From contig NZ_JENB01000039.1 of NCBI RefSeq assembly GCF_000708715.2, forward strand, positions 1-46,790: DNA of 46,790 nt. The letters are read 5' to 3'. Each line of letters starts with the position of its first letter. Within the stretch, counting starts at the first letter, position 1. The position numbers and the translations under genes are program-made. Source of the DNA: Pseudomonas putida W15Oct28 (lineage in GTDB: Bacteria > Pseudomonadota > Gammaproteobacteria > Pseudomonadales > Pseudomonadaceae). The notes under the pieces were generated by a model. The model was not told where the DNA came from and ran no database searches. It was given only the letters and a program-made list of their open reading frames with translations. Below are positions 7,093-15,500 of the stretch, in pieces.

Positions 7093-8898
7093 ATGCCTGA
7101 TTACAAAGCCCCCTTGCGTGATATCCGCTTCGTTCGCGACGAACTGCTTGGCTATGAGGCGCACTATCAGAGCCTGCCGGGCTGCCAGGACGCCACGCCC
7201 GACATGGTCGACGCGATCCTCGAAGAAGGCGCGAAGTTCTGTGAGCAGGTGCTGGCCCCGCTGAACCGTGTCGGCGACCTGGAAGGCTGCACCTGGAGCG
7301 AAGCCGGCGTTAAAACCCCGACTGGCTTCAAGGCAGCCTACGAGCAGTTCGTCGAAGGCGGCTGGCCGAGCCTGGCCCATGACGTCGCCCATGGCGGCCA
7401 AGGCCTTCCGGAGTCGCTGGGCCTGGCATTGAGCGAGATGGTGGGTGAGTCGAACTGGTCGTGGGGCATGTACCCAGGCCTGTCGCATGGCGCGATGAAC
7501 ACCATTTCTGCGCACGGTACCCATGAGCAGCAAGAGACTTACCTGACCAAACTGGTTTCCGGTGAGTGGACCGGCACCATGTGCCTGACCGAACCCCACT
7601 GCGGTACCGACCTGGGCATGCTGCGCACCAAGGCCGAACCCCAGGCCGACGGCAGCTACAAAGTGTCGGGCACCAAGATTTTCATTTCGGCCGGTGAGCA
7701 CGACATGGCCGGCAACATCGTCCATATCGTCCTGGCCCGCCTGCCGGACGCACCGGCCGGTACCAAAGGCATTTCGCTGTTCATCGTGCCGAAGTTCCTG
7801 CCCAACGCCGAAGGCGGTGTGGGCGAGCGCAACGGCGTGAGCTGCGGCTCCATCGAACACAAGATGGGCATCCACGGTAACGCCACCTGCGTGATGAACT
7901 TCGATGCAGCCACCGGCTACCTGATCGGCGCGGCCAACAAAGGCCTGAACTGCATGTTCACCTTCATGAACACGGCTCGCCTGGGTACCGCGCTGCAAGG
8001 CCTGGCGCATGCCGAGGTGGCCTTCCAGGGGGGCCTGAAGTACGCCCGCGAGCGCTTGCAGATGCGTTCCCTGACCGGCCCGAAAACACCGGACAAGGCC
8101 GCCGACCCGATCATCGTCCACCCGGACGTGCGCCGCATGCTGCTGACCATGAAGGCCTTCGCCGAAGGCAACCGCGCGATGGTGTACTTCACCGCCAAGC
8201 AGGTGGACATCGTCAAGTACAGCCAGGACGAGGAAGAACGCAAAAAGGCCGACGCCCTGCTGGCGTTCCTGACCCCGATCGCCAAGGCGTTCATGACCGA
8301 AGTCGGTTTCGAAGCCGCCAACCACGGCGTGCAGATCTACGGCGGCCACGGCTTCATCGCCGAGTGGGGCATGGAGCAGAACGTGCGCGACAGCCGTATC
8401 TCCATGCTGTACGAAGGCACCACTGGCATCCAGGCCCTCGACCTGCTCGGCCGTAAAGTGCTGATGACCCAGGGCGAGGCTCTGAAGGGCTTCACCAAGA
8501 TCGTGCACAAGTTCTGCCAGGCGCAAGAAGGTAACGAAGCGGTCAAGGAGTTCGTTGAACCGCTGGCGGCCATCAACAAGGAGTGGGGCGAGCTGACCAT
8601 GAAAGTGGGCATGGCCGCCATGAAGGACCGCGAAGAAGTGGGTGCGGCCTCGGTGGATTACCTGATGTACTCCGGCTACGCCTGCCTGGCCTACTTCTGG
8701 GCCGACATCGCCCGCCTGGCGGCCGAGAAGCTGGCAGCCGGCACCAGCGAAGAGGCGTTCTACACCGCCAAGCTGCAGACTGCGCGCTTCTACTTCCAGC
8801 GCATCCTGCCGCGTACCCGTACGCATGTGGCGACCATGCTGTCGGGTGCCAACAACCTGATGGCGATGGACGAAGAGCACTTCGGCCTGTCGTACTGA
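7093..8898 (+). CDS. Acyl-CoA dehydrogenase (FadE-like, large DmdC-type)
   Basis: FAD-dependent enzyme of 601 aa catalysing the first beta-oxidation step, acyl-CoA to trans-2-enoyl-CoA. It is longer than the ~380-aa classical type, with an N-terminal extension (DYKAPLRDIRFV) and a C-terminal domain typical of the 600-aa class. Motifs: MCLTEPHCGTDLG (FAD/substrate region) and YEGTTGIQALDLLGRK with the candidate catalytic base E441. I recall the P. putida KT2440 ortholog (PP_0368) being described as an inducible phenylacyl-CoA dehydrogenase. AGAGG lies 9-10 nt before the ATG. Expression probably depends on the PsrA-type site upstream. Paralog of the gene at 10462. Confidence 0.93.
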   Translation: MPDYKAPLRDIRFVRDELLGYEAHYQSLPGCQDATPDMVDAILEEGAKFCEQVLAPLNRVGDLEGCTWSEAGVKTPTGFKAAYEQFVEGGWPSLAHDVAHGGQGLPESLGLALSEMVGESNWSWGMYPGLSHGAMNTISAHGTHEQQETYLTKLVSGEWTGTMCLTEPHCGTDLGMLRTKAEPQADGSYKVSGTKIFISAGEHDMAGNIVHIVLARLPDAPAGTKGISLFIVPKFLPNAEGGVGERNGVSCGSIEHKMGIHGNATCVMNFDAATGYLIGAANKGLNCMFTFMNTARLGTALQGLAHAEVAFQGGLKYARERLQMRSLTGPKTPDKAADPIIVHPDVRRMLLTMKAFAEGNRAMVYFTAKQVDIVKYSQDEEERKKADALLAFLTPIAKAFMTEVGFEAANHGVQIYGGHGFIAEWGMEQNVRDSRISMLYEGTTGIQALDLLGRKVLMTQGEALKGFTKIVHKFCQAQEGNEAVKEFVEPLAAINKEWGELTMKVGMAAMKDREEVGAASVDYLMYSGYACLAYFWADIARLAAEKLAAGTSEEAFYTAKLQTARFYFQRILPRTRTHVATMLSGANNLMAMDEEHFGLSY

Positions 8899-8915
8899 TT
8901 CACCCGGCTGTACCC

Positions 8916-8951
8916 AAAACCCGCCTGCCCTCACCGGTAGGCGGGTTTTTT
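8916..8951 (+). terminator. Intrinsic terminator after acyl-CoA dehydrogenase
   Basis: Stem AAAACCCGCCT pairs with AGGCGGGTTTT, with a 12-nt loop and a T run, 18 nt after the stop at 8898. Confidence 0.85.
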
Positions 8952-8977
8952 GCTTTTGGGCCCAACTGCGAACCCTT

Positions 8978-9003
8978 TGTAGGAGCGGCCTTGTGTCGCG
9001 CGA
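8978..9003. repeat. Single REP half-unit (class C)
   Basis: TTGTAGGAGCGGCCTTGTGT followed by CGCG, a lone copy of the unit also seen at 12327-12352. No inverted partner lies beside it. Confidence 0.55.
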
Positions 9004-9053
9004 TGAAGTAAGGGCACAATGCCACTATTGATCTGCCGGGTTGGAGATTACCC

Positions 9054-10337
9054 TTGTTTCGTCTTAACGCTGTTCGCGCAAGCCACTTCCTGCCTTCGCT
9101 GTTCCTGTTGCTGGCAGGGCTCGCCGCAGCCTATGTGAGAGACCTCAGTGTCTTCTTCACATCGCTGTTCAACGTCCTGCCCACCTTGGTGCTGTTGCTG
9201 GGCGGTGCCTACTGCGCGGTGTACCGCCGCCAGCGTGAGCTGTTCATGATGCTCACGGTGTACATCGCCTACTACCTGCTCGACACCCAGACCGACTTCT
9301 ACCGTGACCATGGCCGCGTGCGCGAGGACGCGGCCGTGATCTTCCACCTGGTGTGCCTGCTGCTGCCCGCCCTGTTCGGGCTGTACGGCGCCTGGCAGGA
9401 ACGTACCCACCTGCTGCAGGACCTGGTCGCCCGCGGCGCCGTGCTGTTCGCCGTGGGCAGCGTGGCGGTGGCCCTCGAACAAAGCTACCCCGAAGCGCTG
9501 CTGACCTGGCTGGCGGAGATCCGCTGGCCAACCCTGCATGGCCAGTGGATGAGCCTGATCCAGATGGTCTACCCCTTGTTCCTCGGCGTGTTCATCCTGC
9601 TGGTGGTGCAATACCTGCGCGCACCGCGGCCGCTGCACGCCGCGTTGATAACCGGCCTGCTGGGCATTTTCTGGATGCTGCCGCAAACCTTCATCCTGCC
9701 TTTCACGCTGAACATCATGTGCAGCCAGGTGATGTTGATGATCGCCGCCGCGGTTGCTCACGAGGCCTACCAGATGGCCTTCCGTGACGAGCTGACCGGC
9801 CTGCCGGGGCGCCGTGCGCTGAACGAGCGCATGCAGCGCCTGGGGCGTAACTACGTGATCGCCATGACCGATGTCGACCACTTCAAGAAATTCAACGATA
9901 CCCACGGCCACGATGTGGGCGACCAGGTGTTGCGCCTGGTGGCCAGCCGCTTGTCCAAGGTGACCGGTGGTGGCCGCGCGTATCGATACGGCGGCGAGGA
10001 GTTCGCCCTGGTGTTCGCCGGCAAGACGGCCGAAGAATGTGTGCCCCACGTGGAGGCCGTGCGCGAAGTGATCGCCAACTATGTGATGCACCTGCGCGAC
10101 CAGAACAGCCGCCCACAGGACGATACCAGTGGGCGCCAGCGCCGGGCGGGCAGCAGTGGCGGCACGGTGTCGGTCACCATCAGCATCGGTGTGGCCGAGC
10201 GCCAGGTTGATCACCGTAACCCCGAGGCGGTGCTGAAATCCGCTGACCAGGCGCTGTACAGCGCCAAAGGCGCAGGGCGCAATTGTGTCATGGTGCATGG
10301 GCAACAATCGCAGCGTGGGGCAGTGCGTACAGCGTGA
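9054..10337 (+). CDS. Membrane diguanylate cyclase (GGDEF domain)
   Basis: Protein of 427 aa. Residues 1-240 form about six to seven hydrophobic segments (for example LPSLFLLLAGLAAAY, VLPTLVLLLGGAYCAV, LLLPALFGLYGAW), giving a membrane sensor of unknown ligand. A GGDEF domain follows (about 265-420) with active motif GGEEF at 313-317 after DVDHFKKFNDTHGHDVGD. The RxxD inhibitory I-site, expected just before RYGGEEF, is replaced by TGGG, so product inhibition is probably absent. The domain carries an unusual insert (SRPQDDTSGRQRRAGSSGG). The start is TTG at 9054 with GGAG 7 nt upstream. It lies between two paralogous acyl-CoA dehydrogenases. Confidence 0.9.
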   Translation: MFRLNAVRASHFLPSLFLLLAGLAAAYVRDLSVFFTSLFNVLPTLVLLLGGAYCAVYRRQRELFMMLTVYIAYYLLDTQTDFYRDHGRVREDAAVIFHLVCLLLPALFGLYGAWQERTHLLQDLVARGAVLFAVGSVAVALEQSYPEALLTWLAEIRWPTLHGQWMSLIQMVYPLFLGVFILLVVQYLRAPRPLHAALITGLLGIFWMLPQTFILPFTLNIMCSQVMLMIAAAVAHEAYQMAFRDELTGLPGRRALNERMQRLGRNYVIAMTDVDHFKKFNDTHGHDVGDQVLRLVASRLSKVTGGGRAYRYGGEEFALVFAGKTAEECVPHVEAVREVIANYVMHLRDQNSRPQDDTSGRQRRAGSSGGTVSVTISIGVAERQVDHRNPEAVLKSADQALYSAKGAGRNCVMVHGQQSQRGAVRTA

Positions 10338-10461
10338 CTGAGTAAGACTATATGGTCAGGTGATGACCCTATGTCTCGTAAAAGTTGTTCGGTTACACTG
10401 CCAGTAATCCCAGTGTCGCGGTTCCCCGAGACCGCCCCGACCCGACTAGCGAGAGGTTGTC

Positions 10462-12240
10462 ATGGCTGACTATAAAGCGCCCCTGCGCGACATGCGCTTC
10501 GTACTGAATGAAGTCTTCAACGTGGCCGAGCAGTGGGCGCAGTTGCCCGGGCTGGCTGAGGTAGTCGATGCCGAGACGGCCATGGCCGTGCTGGAAGAAG
10601 CCGGCAAGGTCACCGCCAAGACCATCGCGCCGCTCAGCCGCGCCGCCGATGAAGAAGGCTGCCACTGGGACAACGGTGCGGTAAGCACACCGGCCGGTTT
10701 CATCGAGGCCTACAACACCTACGCCGAAGGCGGCTGGGTAGGCGTGGGCGGTGACCCGCTGTTCGGCGGCATGGGCATGCCCAAGGCCATCTCGGCCCAG
10801 GTCGAGGAAATGGTCAATGCCTCCAGCCTGGCGTTTGGCCTGTACCCGATGCTGACCGCTGGCGCCTGCCTGTCGATCAACGCCCACGCCAGCGAAGCTT
10901 TGAAGGAAAAGTACCTGCCGAACATGTACGCCGGCGTGTGGGCAGGTTCGATGTGCCTGACCGAGCCGCATGCCGGTACCGACCTTGGCATCATCCGCAC
11001 CAAGGCCGAGCCCCAGGCCGACGGCAGCTACAAGGTCAGCGGCACCAAGATCTTCATCACCGGTGGCGAGCACGACCTGACCGAGAACATCATTCACCTG
11101 GTGCTGGCCAAACTGCCGGATGCACCGGCAGGGGCGAAAGGCATTTCGCTGTTCCTGGTGCCGAAGTTCCTGGTCAACGAAGACGGCAGCCTTGGCGCAC
11201 GCAACCCGGCCACTTGCGGCTCGATCGAGCACAAGATGGGCATCCAGGCCTCGGCTACCTGTGTGATGAACTTCGACGAGGCAGTCGGCTACATCGTCGG
11301 TGAGCCGAACAAGGGCCTGGCGGCCATGTTCACCATGATGAACTACGAGCGCCTGGGCGTTGGCATCCAGGGCCTGGCCTCGGCCGAGCGCTCCTACCAG
11401 AACGCCGTGGAATACGCCCGCGACCGCCTGCAGAGCCGCGCCCCGACCGGCCCGCAAGCGAAGGAAAAAGCCGCCGACCCGATCATCGTCCACCCGGACG
11501 TACGCCGCATGCTGCTGACCATGAAGGCGCAGATCGAGGGCGGCCGCGCTTTCTCCACCTATGTAGCCATGCAGCTGGACAGCGCCAAGTACAGCCAAGA
11601 CGCCGCCGTGCGCAAGCGCAGCGAAGAACTGGTGGCGCTGCTGACGCCGGTGGCCAAGGCCTTCCTCACCGACCTGGGGCTGGAGAGCACGGTGCACGGC
11701 CAGCAGGTATTCGGTGGGCACGGTTACATCCGTGAGTGGGGCCAGGAGCAGTTGGTGCGTGATGTGCGCATCACGCAGATCTACGAAGGCACCAACGGCA
11801 TTCAGGCCCTCGACCTGATGGGGCGCAAGGTGGTGGCCAGCGGTGGTGCGTACTACCGGTTGTTCTCCGACGAGATTCGCCAGTTCATTGCCAGTGCGGG
11901 TAGCGAGTTGGGCGAATTTGCCAAGCCGTTGGCTGCCAGCCTCGACCAGCTCGACGGGCTGACCGAGTGGGTGCTGGAACAGGCCAAGGGCAACCCGAAT
12001 GAAATCGGTGCGGCGTCGGTCGAGTACCTGCATGCCTTTGGTTATGTGGCCTATGCCTACATGTGGGCACTGATGGCGCGTGCGGCCAAGGCGGGTGAGG
12101 GGGACGAGGCGTTCTACTCGGGCAAGCTGGGGACGGCGCGGTTCTACTTTGCACGGTTGCTGCCACGGGTAGATTCGCTGGTGGCTTCGGTGAAGGCGGG
12201 GAGCGAGTCGCTTTACCTGCTGGATGCTGAGCAGTTCTGA
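10462..12240 (+). CDS. Acyl-CoA dehydrogenase, paralog of the 7093 gene
   Basis: FAD-dependent enzyme of 592 aa of the same 600-residue class as the 7093 gene. The two share long runs such as RTKAEPQADGSYKVSGTKIF and ADPIIVHPDVRRMLLTMKA, and start alike (ADYKAPLRD). Candidate catalytic base E442 in YEGTNGIQALDLMGRK. GAGAGG precedes the ATG by about 6 nt. No PsrA-type box is visible in the 124 bp upstream, so its control probably differs from the first copy. P. aeruginosa PA0506-like by recollection. Confidence 0.93.
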   Translation: MADYKAPLRDMRFVLNEVFNVAEQWAQLPGLAEVVDAETAMAVLEEAGKVTAKTIAPLSRAADEEGCHWDNGAVSTPAGFIEAYNTYAEGGWVGVGGDPLFGGMGMPKAISAQVEEMVNASSLAFGLYPMLTAGACLSINAHASEALKEKYLPNMYAGVWAGSMCLTEPHAGTDLGIIRTKAEPQADGSYKVSGTKIFITGGEHDLTENIIHLVLAKLPDAPAGAKGISLFLVPKFLVNEDGSLGARNPATCGSIEHKMGIQASATCVMNFDEAVGYIVGEPNKGLAAMFTMMNYERLGVGIQGLASAERSYQNAVEYARDRLQSRAPTGPQAKEKAADPIIVHPDVRRMLLTMKAQIEGGRAFSTYVAMQLDSAKYSQDAAVRKRSEELVALLTPVAKAFLTDLGLESTVHGQQVFGGHGYIREWGQEQLVRDVRITQIYEGTNGIQALDLMGRKVVASGGAYYRLFSDEIRQFIASAGSELGEFAKPLAASLDQLDGLTEWVLEQAKGNPNEIGAASVEYLHAFGYVAYAYMWALMARAAKAGEGDEAFYSGKLGTARFYFARLLPRVDSLVASVKAGSESLYLLDAEQF

Positions 12241-12248
12241 TAGTTTTT

Positions 12249-12369
12249 GGGGCCGCTTTGCGGCCCATCGCGACGCAAGGTCGCTCCTACAGGTATCGCG
12301 CATGTTCGGATGTTGCGCGGCCCCATGTGGGAGCGGCCTTGTGTCGCGATTGGGCCGCAAGGCGGCCCC
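12249..12369. repeat. REP pair (class C), long inverted repeat
   Basis: Arms 12249-12290 (GGGGCCGCTTTGCGGCCCAT, CGCGACGCAAGG) and 12327-12369 (GTGGGAGCGGCCTTGTGTCG, then GGGCCGCAAGGCGGCCCC) are imperfect inverses. It lies just after the acyl-CoA dehydrogenase stop and before the rsmY control region, and may insulate the two. Confidence 0.75.
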
Positions 12370-12401
12370 CAGCCATGGCATGTCTGGGAATGAATCCCCT
12401 T

Positions 12402-12419
12402 TGTAAGCTTTTTCCTACA
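12402..12419 (+). promoter_or_regulatory. GacA upstream activating sequence of rsmY
   Basis: TGTAAG, 6 nt, CCTACA. The Pseudomonas GacA box is TGTAAG-N6-CTTACA, so 11 of 12 defined bases match. It lies about 60-77 bp before the likely rsmY start, the expected distance. A -10-like TAATCT is at 12465-12470. Confidence 0.85.
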
Positions 12420-12477
12420 CGACGTGGTGACTTTTCACCACTGTTCTCAGATTGGATCCACGGTTAATCTTTACCAC

Positions 12478-12606
12478 ATGGACGTTGCGCAGGAAGCGCA
12501 AAGGACAGATCAAGGAAGACGACGAAGGACCACCTGCCAGGATGGCGGGGCGATACGGATGTCACAGGGAAACAGTCTGGGAAACCCCGCTTCGGCGGGG
12601 TTTTCT
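12478..12606 (+). ncRNA. rsmY: RsmY, sRNA that sequesters RsmA/CsrA proteins
   Basis: About 128 nt. The RNA carries nine GGA motifs (12480, 12492, 12503, 12514, 12527, 12540, 12557, 12568, 12580), the CsrA/RsmA recognition sequence. One sits in a perfect hairpin loop, TTGCGC-AGGAA-GCGCAA (12485-12501), which is the hallmark 5' element of Pseudomonas RsmY. The conserved tail ACAGGGAAACAGTCTGGGAA precedes a strong terminator. A GacA box lies upstream. The RNA titrates RsmA/RsmE and so relieves translational repression of the Gac/Rsm regulon. The exact 5' end is inferred from alignment with remembered P. fluorescens rsmY and is uncertain by a few nt. Confidence 0.88.
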
Positions 12607-12608
12607 TT
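12582..12608 (+). terminator. rsmY intrinsic terminator
   Basis: AAACCCCGC-TTCG-GCGGGGTTT with a TTCG tetraloop, followed by TCTTT. It ends 15 bp before the 3' end of the convergent LysR gene. Confidence 0.88.
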
Positions 12609-12622
12609 GTGCGCGTGTTTTT

Positions 12623-13546
12623 TCAGGCCAGCACATCCAGCGGCGATGCGCCCAACAGGCGGGGGTCCGTCTCTTCCTCCAGCAGCGTGCGCAGCAGCTC
12701 CACAGAGGCCTGCTGGCGCTGTGCATCGCGGAACACCAGGCCAACCTTCAGCGGCACCCGCGGCTCGCTCAGCGGCTTCCACAGCAGCCCCTGGTCATCT
12801 TCGGCAGCCTCCTTGGCCCGCCCCGGCAGAATGGTCGCCAGTGAAGTGTGCGCCAGGCTGTCGAGAATCCCCGCCATGTTGTTCATCTCTGCCTGCACGT
12901 GTGGCCGTCGGCCCTGGCTGGCCAGCTGCGCCTGCCAGATCTGGCGGATCTGGAACTCCTCACCCAGCATCAGCATGGGCAACTCGGCGGCCTGGCGGAT
13001 GGACACCTTCTTGAAATCCTTCAGCGGGTGGGTATCGGGGATTACCAGCTGCAGCTCATCTTCATACAGCAGCAGGCCATGCAGCCCAGGTTGGCGCGGT
13101 GGCAGATAGCTGATGCCGATGTCCAGGCTGCCGTTGAGCAGCCGCCGTTCGATCTCCAGCCCCGACAACTCGTAGATCTGCACGACAAGGTGCGGCTGTG
13201 CCTTGCGCAGCCGTTCGAGCAGCTGCGGCACCAGGCTGGGCCGCACGGTCTGCAACACGCCGATAGCCAGTGTGCGCAGCGATTGGCCCTTGAAGTTGCG
13301 CATGGCCTCGTGGGCGCGCTGCAGGCCATCGAGCAATGGCAAGGCGTGGTTGTACAGGGTATGGGCAGCCAGGGTGGGCAGCAGGCGCTTGTTGCTGCGC
13401 TCGAACAGGCTCAGGTCGAGGCTGTGTTCCAGCTGGCGGATCTGCTGGGAGAGTGCCGGCTGGGACAGCGACAGGCGCTCGGCGGCACGGCCCACGTGGC
13501 CTTCTTCGTACACCGCGACGAAATAACGCAGTTGGCGGAAATCCAT
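12623..13546 (-). CDS. LysR family transcriptional regulator
   Basis: Protein of 307 aa. N-terminal winged HTH starts MDFRQLRYFVAVYEEGHVGR with the recognition-helix signature RLSLSQPALSQQIRQLEHSL, followed by a LysR substrate-binding domain (about residues 90-295). An in-frame GTG lies three codons upstream; the ATG at 13546 fits the family start. It is divergent from the aminotransferase at 13757, its most likely target, with 210 bp between them. The effector is unknown. CynR/CatM-like in general architecture. Confidence 0.88.
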   Translation of the reverse strand: MDFRQLRYFVAVYEEGHVGRAAERLSLSQPALSQQIRQLEHSLDLSLFERSNKRLLPTLAAHTLYNHALPLLDGLQRAHEAMRNFKGQSLRTLAIGVLQTVRPSLVPQLLERLRKAQPHLVVQIYELSGLEIERRLLNGSLDIGISYLPPRQPGLHGLLLYEDELQLVIPDTHPLKDFKKVSIRQAAELPMLMLGEEFQIRQIWQAQLASQGRRPHVQAEMNNMAGILDSLAHTSLATILPGRAKEAAEDDQGLLWKPLSEPRVPLKVGLVFRDAQRQQASVELLRTLLEEETDPRLLGASPLDVLA

Positions 13547-13756
13547 AAGTAACACTTATCGAAAATGCTGGAAAAACGAAATGGTCGAAAACCCTCGCGG
13601 GGCCTAGTCTATCGCCGTATTCCAACGGGTTACAGCGATCATTGGGTCGATTGTTACCCCGGATGAAAAACACTTTTGATAGGCAAGGCAAAATATCGAG
13701 TGTCGGCACCAAGACCGCACCGTAGCCGCCCTTTACCGTGATTGGTTGGAGCCCTG

Positions 13757-15037
13757 ATGAACCTGTTCAACCTGCGCCGCTCGGCCCCTGCCGCTGTCGC
13801 CGAGCCCAAGCGTGCGCCGGTGATCGTGCCGCACGCTGATGAGTTGTCGCGTGATCGCCTGATGCCCAGCGCAGAACGGGCAGCGCAGGTGTTCGTGCGG
13901 GGTCAGGGCTCCTGGTTGTGGGACAACGAAGGGCGTGCCTATCTGGACTTTACCCAGGGTGGCGCGGTCAACAGCCTGGGCCATAGCCCCAGCGTGCTGG
14001 TGAAGGCGCTGGGCAACCAGGCCCAGGCGCTGATCAACCCTGGCTCGGGCTTCCACAGCCGTGGCCTGCTGGGGTTGGTCAACCGCCTGTGCCAGAGTAC
14101 CGGCAGCGAACAGGCCTACCTGCTGAACAGCGGTGCGGAAGCCTGTGAAGGTGCGATCAAACTGGCGCGCAAATGGGGCCAGCTGCACCGCAACGGCGCC
14201 TACCACATCATCACTGCCAGCCAGGCCTGCCACGGCCGCAGCCTGGGCGCGCTGTCGGCGTCCGACCCGCTGCCATGCAACCGCTGCGAGCCTGGCCTGC
14301 CGGGCTTCAGCAAGGTGCCCTTCAATGACCTGGAAGCGCTGCATGCCGCGGTGGACTCTCGCACCGTGGCCATCATGCTTGAGCCTATCCAGGGCGAGGC
14401 GGGGGTTATCCCGGCCACGCAGGAGTATCTCAAGGGCGTGGAAACGCTGTGCCGTGAACTGGGCATCCTGCTGATCCTCGATGAGGTGCAGACCGGTATT
14501 GGCCGCTGTGGGGCGCTGTTGGCCGAGGAGCTGTATGGCGTGCGCGCCGACATCATCACCTTGGGCAAGGGCCTGGGCGGCGGTGTGCCGCTAGCCGCCT
14601 TGCTCGCCCGGGGTACGGCATGTTGCGCCGAGCCTGGCGAACTGGAAGGCAGCCACCATGGCAATGCGCTGATGTGCGCCGCCGGCCTGGCTGTGCTGGA
14701 CACCGTGCTGGAGCCTGGCTTTTTCGCCCAGGTGCAGGACAACGGCCGCCATCTGCGCGAAGGCCTGAGCCGCCTGGCCGGGCGTTATGGCCAGGGTGAG
14801 GTACGCGGGCAAGGCCTGCTGTGGGCGCTGCAACTGAAAGAAAACCTGGCCAAAGAGCTGGTGGTAGCGGCACTGCACGAAGGCCTGCTGCTCAATGCTC
14901 CGCAAGCGGATGTGGTGCGTTTGTCGCCAGCGCTGACCGTGAGCAAGGGCAACATCGATGAAATGTTGCTGCGCCTGGCCCGCGCCTTTGCCCGCCTGCA
15001 TGCCCAGCAGCAGGCCCGCCGCGAGGTACCGGCGTAG
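13757..15037 (+). CDS. Class-III PLP aminotransferase (ArgD-like)
   Basis: Fold-type I transaminase of 426 aa. PLP lysine K271 in LGKGLGGGVPL; the pyridine-N partner D242 in LILDEVQTGIGRCG; the substrate/PLP-phosphate region NSGAEACEGAIKLARKWGQ. Such enzymes use acetylornithine, GABA, beta-alanine or similar omega-amino donors. An N-terminal extension of about 35 residues precedes the core. GGAG lies 6-7 nt before the ATG. It is unlinked to arginine genes; with a divergent LysR gene it is more likely a catabolic transaminase. The substrate cannot be fixed from sequence. Confidence 0.87.
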   Translation: MNLFNLRRSAPAAVAEPKRAPVIVPHADELSRDRLMPSAERAAQVFVRGQGSWLWDNEGRAYLDFTQGGAVNSLGHSPSVLVKALGNQAQALINPGSGFHSRGLLGLVNRLCQSTGSEQAYLLNSGAEACEGAIKLARKWGQLHRNGAYHIITASQACHGRSLGALSASDPLPCNRCEPGLPGFSKVPFNDLEALHAAVDSRTVAIMLEPIQGEAGVIPATQEYLKGVETLCRELGILLILDEVQTGIGRCGALLAEELYGVRADIITLGKGLGGGVPLAALLARGTACCAEPGELEGSHHGNALMCAAGLAVLDTVLEPGFFAQVQDNGRHLREGLSRLAGRYGQGEVRGQGLLWALQLKENLAKELVVAALHEGLLLNAPQADVVRLSPALTVSKGNIDEMLLRLARAFARLHAQQQARREVPA

Positions 15038-15087
15038 CTGTGTAGCAAGACCGAGAATTTTACGAACCGTCTGGCGTTCCTGCGCAT

Positions 15088-15128
15088 CGCCCCTGGCCTG
15101 TTTCATTCGGCCCGGGGCGTTTTTTTTT
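15088..15128 (+). terminator. Intrinsic terminator after aminotransferase
   Basis: Stem CGCCCCTGGCC / GGCCCGGGGCG (one mismatch), 10-nt loop, then nine T residues (15120-15128), 50 nt after the stop. Confidence 0.9.
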
Positions 15129-15189
15129 GCCTGTGGAACCTCTACGGCGGGCAGCTAGTCTTTGAAGTAACCCTTCAGGAGAGACTCGC

Positions 15190-15348
15190 ATGGACTTTAT
15201 TCGCATCATCATCGCCATTCTTCTGCCACCGCTGGGTGTGTTTCTGCAGGTGGGGTTTGGCGGGGCGTTCTGGCTGAATATTCTGCTGACCTTGCTGGGG
15301 TACATTCCGGGGATCGTGCATGCGGTGTATATCATCGCCAAACGGTGA
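15190..15348 (+). CDS. Pmp3/YqaE family small membrane protein (UPF0057)
   Basis: A 52-aa protein that is easily missed. It starts MDFIRIIIAILLPPLGVFLQ, continues GFGGAFWLNILLTLLGYIPG, and ends HAVYIIAKR. That is the full Pmp3 pattern: two transmembrane helices, the PPLGVFL turn and GY.PG.(I/V)HA.Y near the end. Family members affect membrane potential and salt or cold tolerance in plants and yeast; the bacterial role is poorly defined. AGGAGA lies 8 nt before the ATG. It is monocistronic between a strong terminator and a long REP palindrome. Confidence 0.93.
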   Translation: MDFIRIIIAILLPPLGVFLQVGFGGAFWLNILLTLLGYIPGIVHAVYIIAKR

Positions 15349-15357
15349 GGTTTTCTA

Positions 15358-15493
15358 GGGCTGCTTTGCAGCCCATCCGACCGGTCCGGCGCCCCGGCAA
15401 GGCCGCTCCCACAAACGTCCTGCGTACGCCGATCAATGTGGGAGCGGCCTTGCCGGGGCGCCGGACCGGTCGGATGGGCCGCAAAGCGGCCCC
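15358..15493. repeat. REP pair (class D), 56-bp arms
   Basis: Arms 15358-15413 and 15437-15493 are inverses over about 56 bp. They include GGCTGCTTTGCAGCCCAT, CCGACCGGTCCGGCGCCC and CGGCAAGGCCGCTCCCACA. It lies between two convergent genes (Pmp3 ends at 15348, the S9 peptidase at 15501), so it may serve as a two-way transcription stop. Confidence 0.85.
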
Positions 15494-15500
15494 AAAAATT

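Noticed and set aside
7021..8934. 637-codon open frame on the minus strand opposite the first acyl-CoA dehydrogenase
   Set aside because: The composition (His/Gln/Ala-rich, no motifs) is typical of antisense frames in high-GC genes; the sense strand encodes a clear enzyme.
10338..10461. PsrA box upstream of the second acyl-CoA dehydrogenase
   Set aside because: No CAAAC..GTTTG pair is present in the interval.
10393..12381. 662-codon minus-strand frame opposite the second acyl-CoA dehydrogenase
   Set aside because: Mirrors the frame opposite its paralog, no domains visible, and runs through a REP element. Antisense shadow.
12424..13014. Reading frames across the rsmY region
   Set aside because: They run through the sRNA, its terminator and the antisense of the LysR gene; no conserved protein features.
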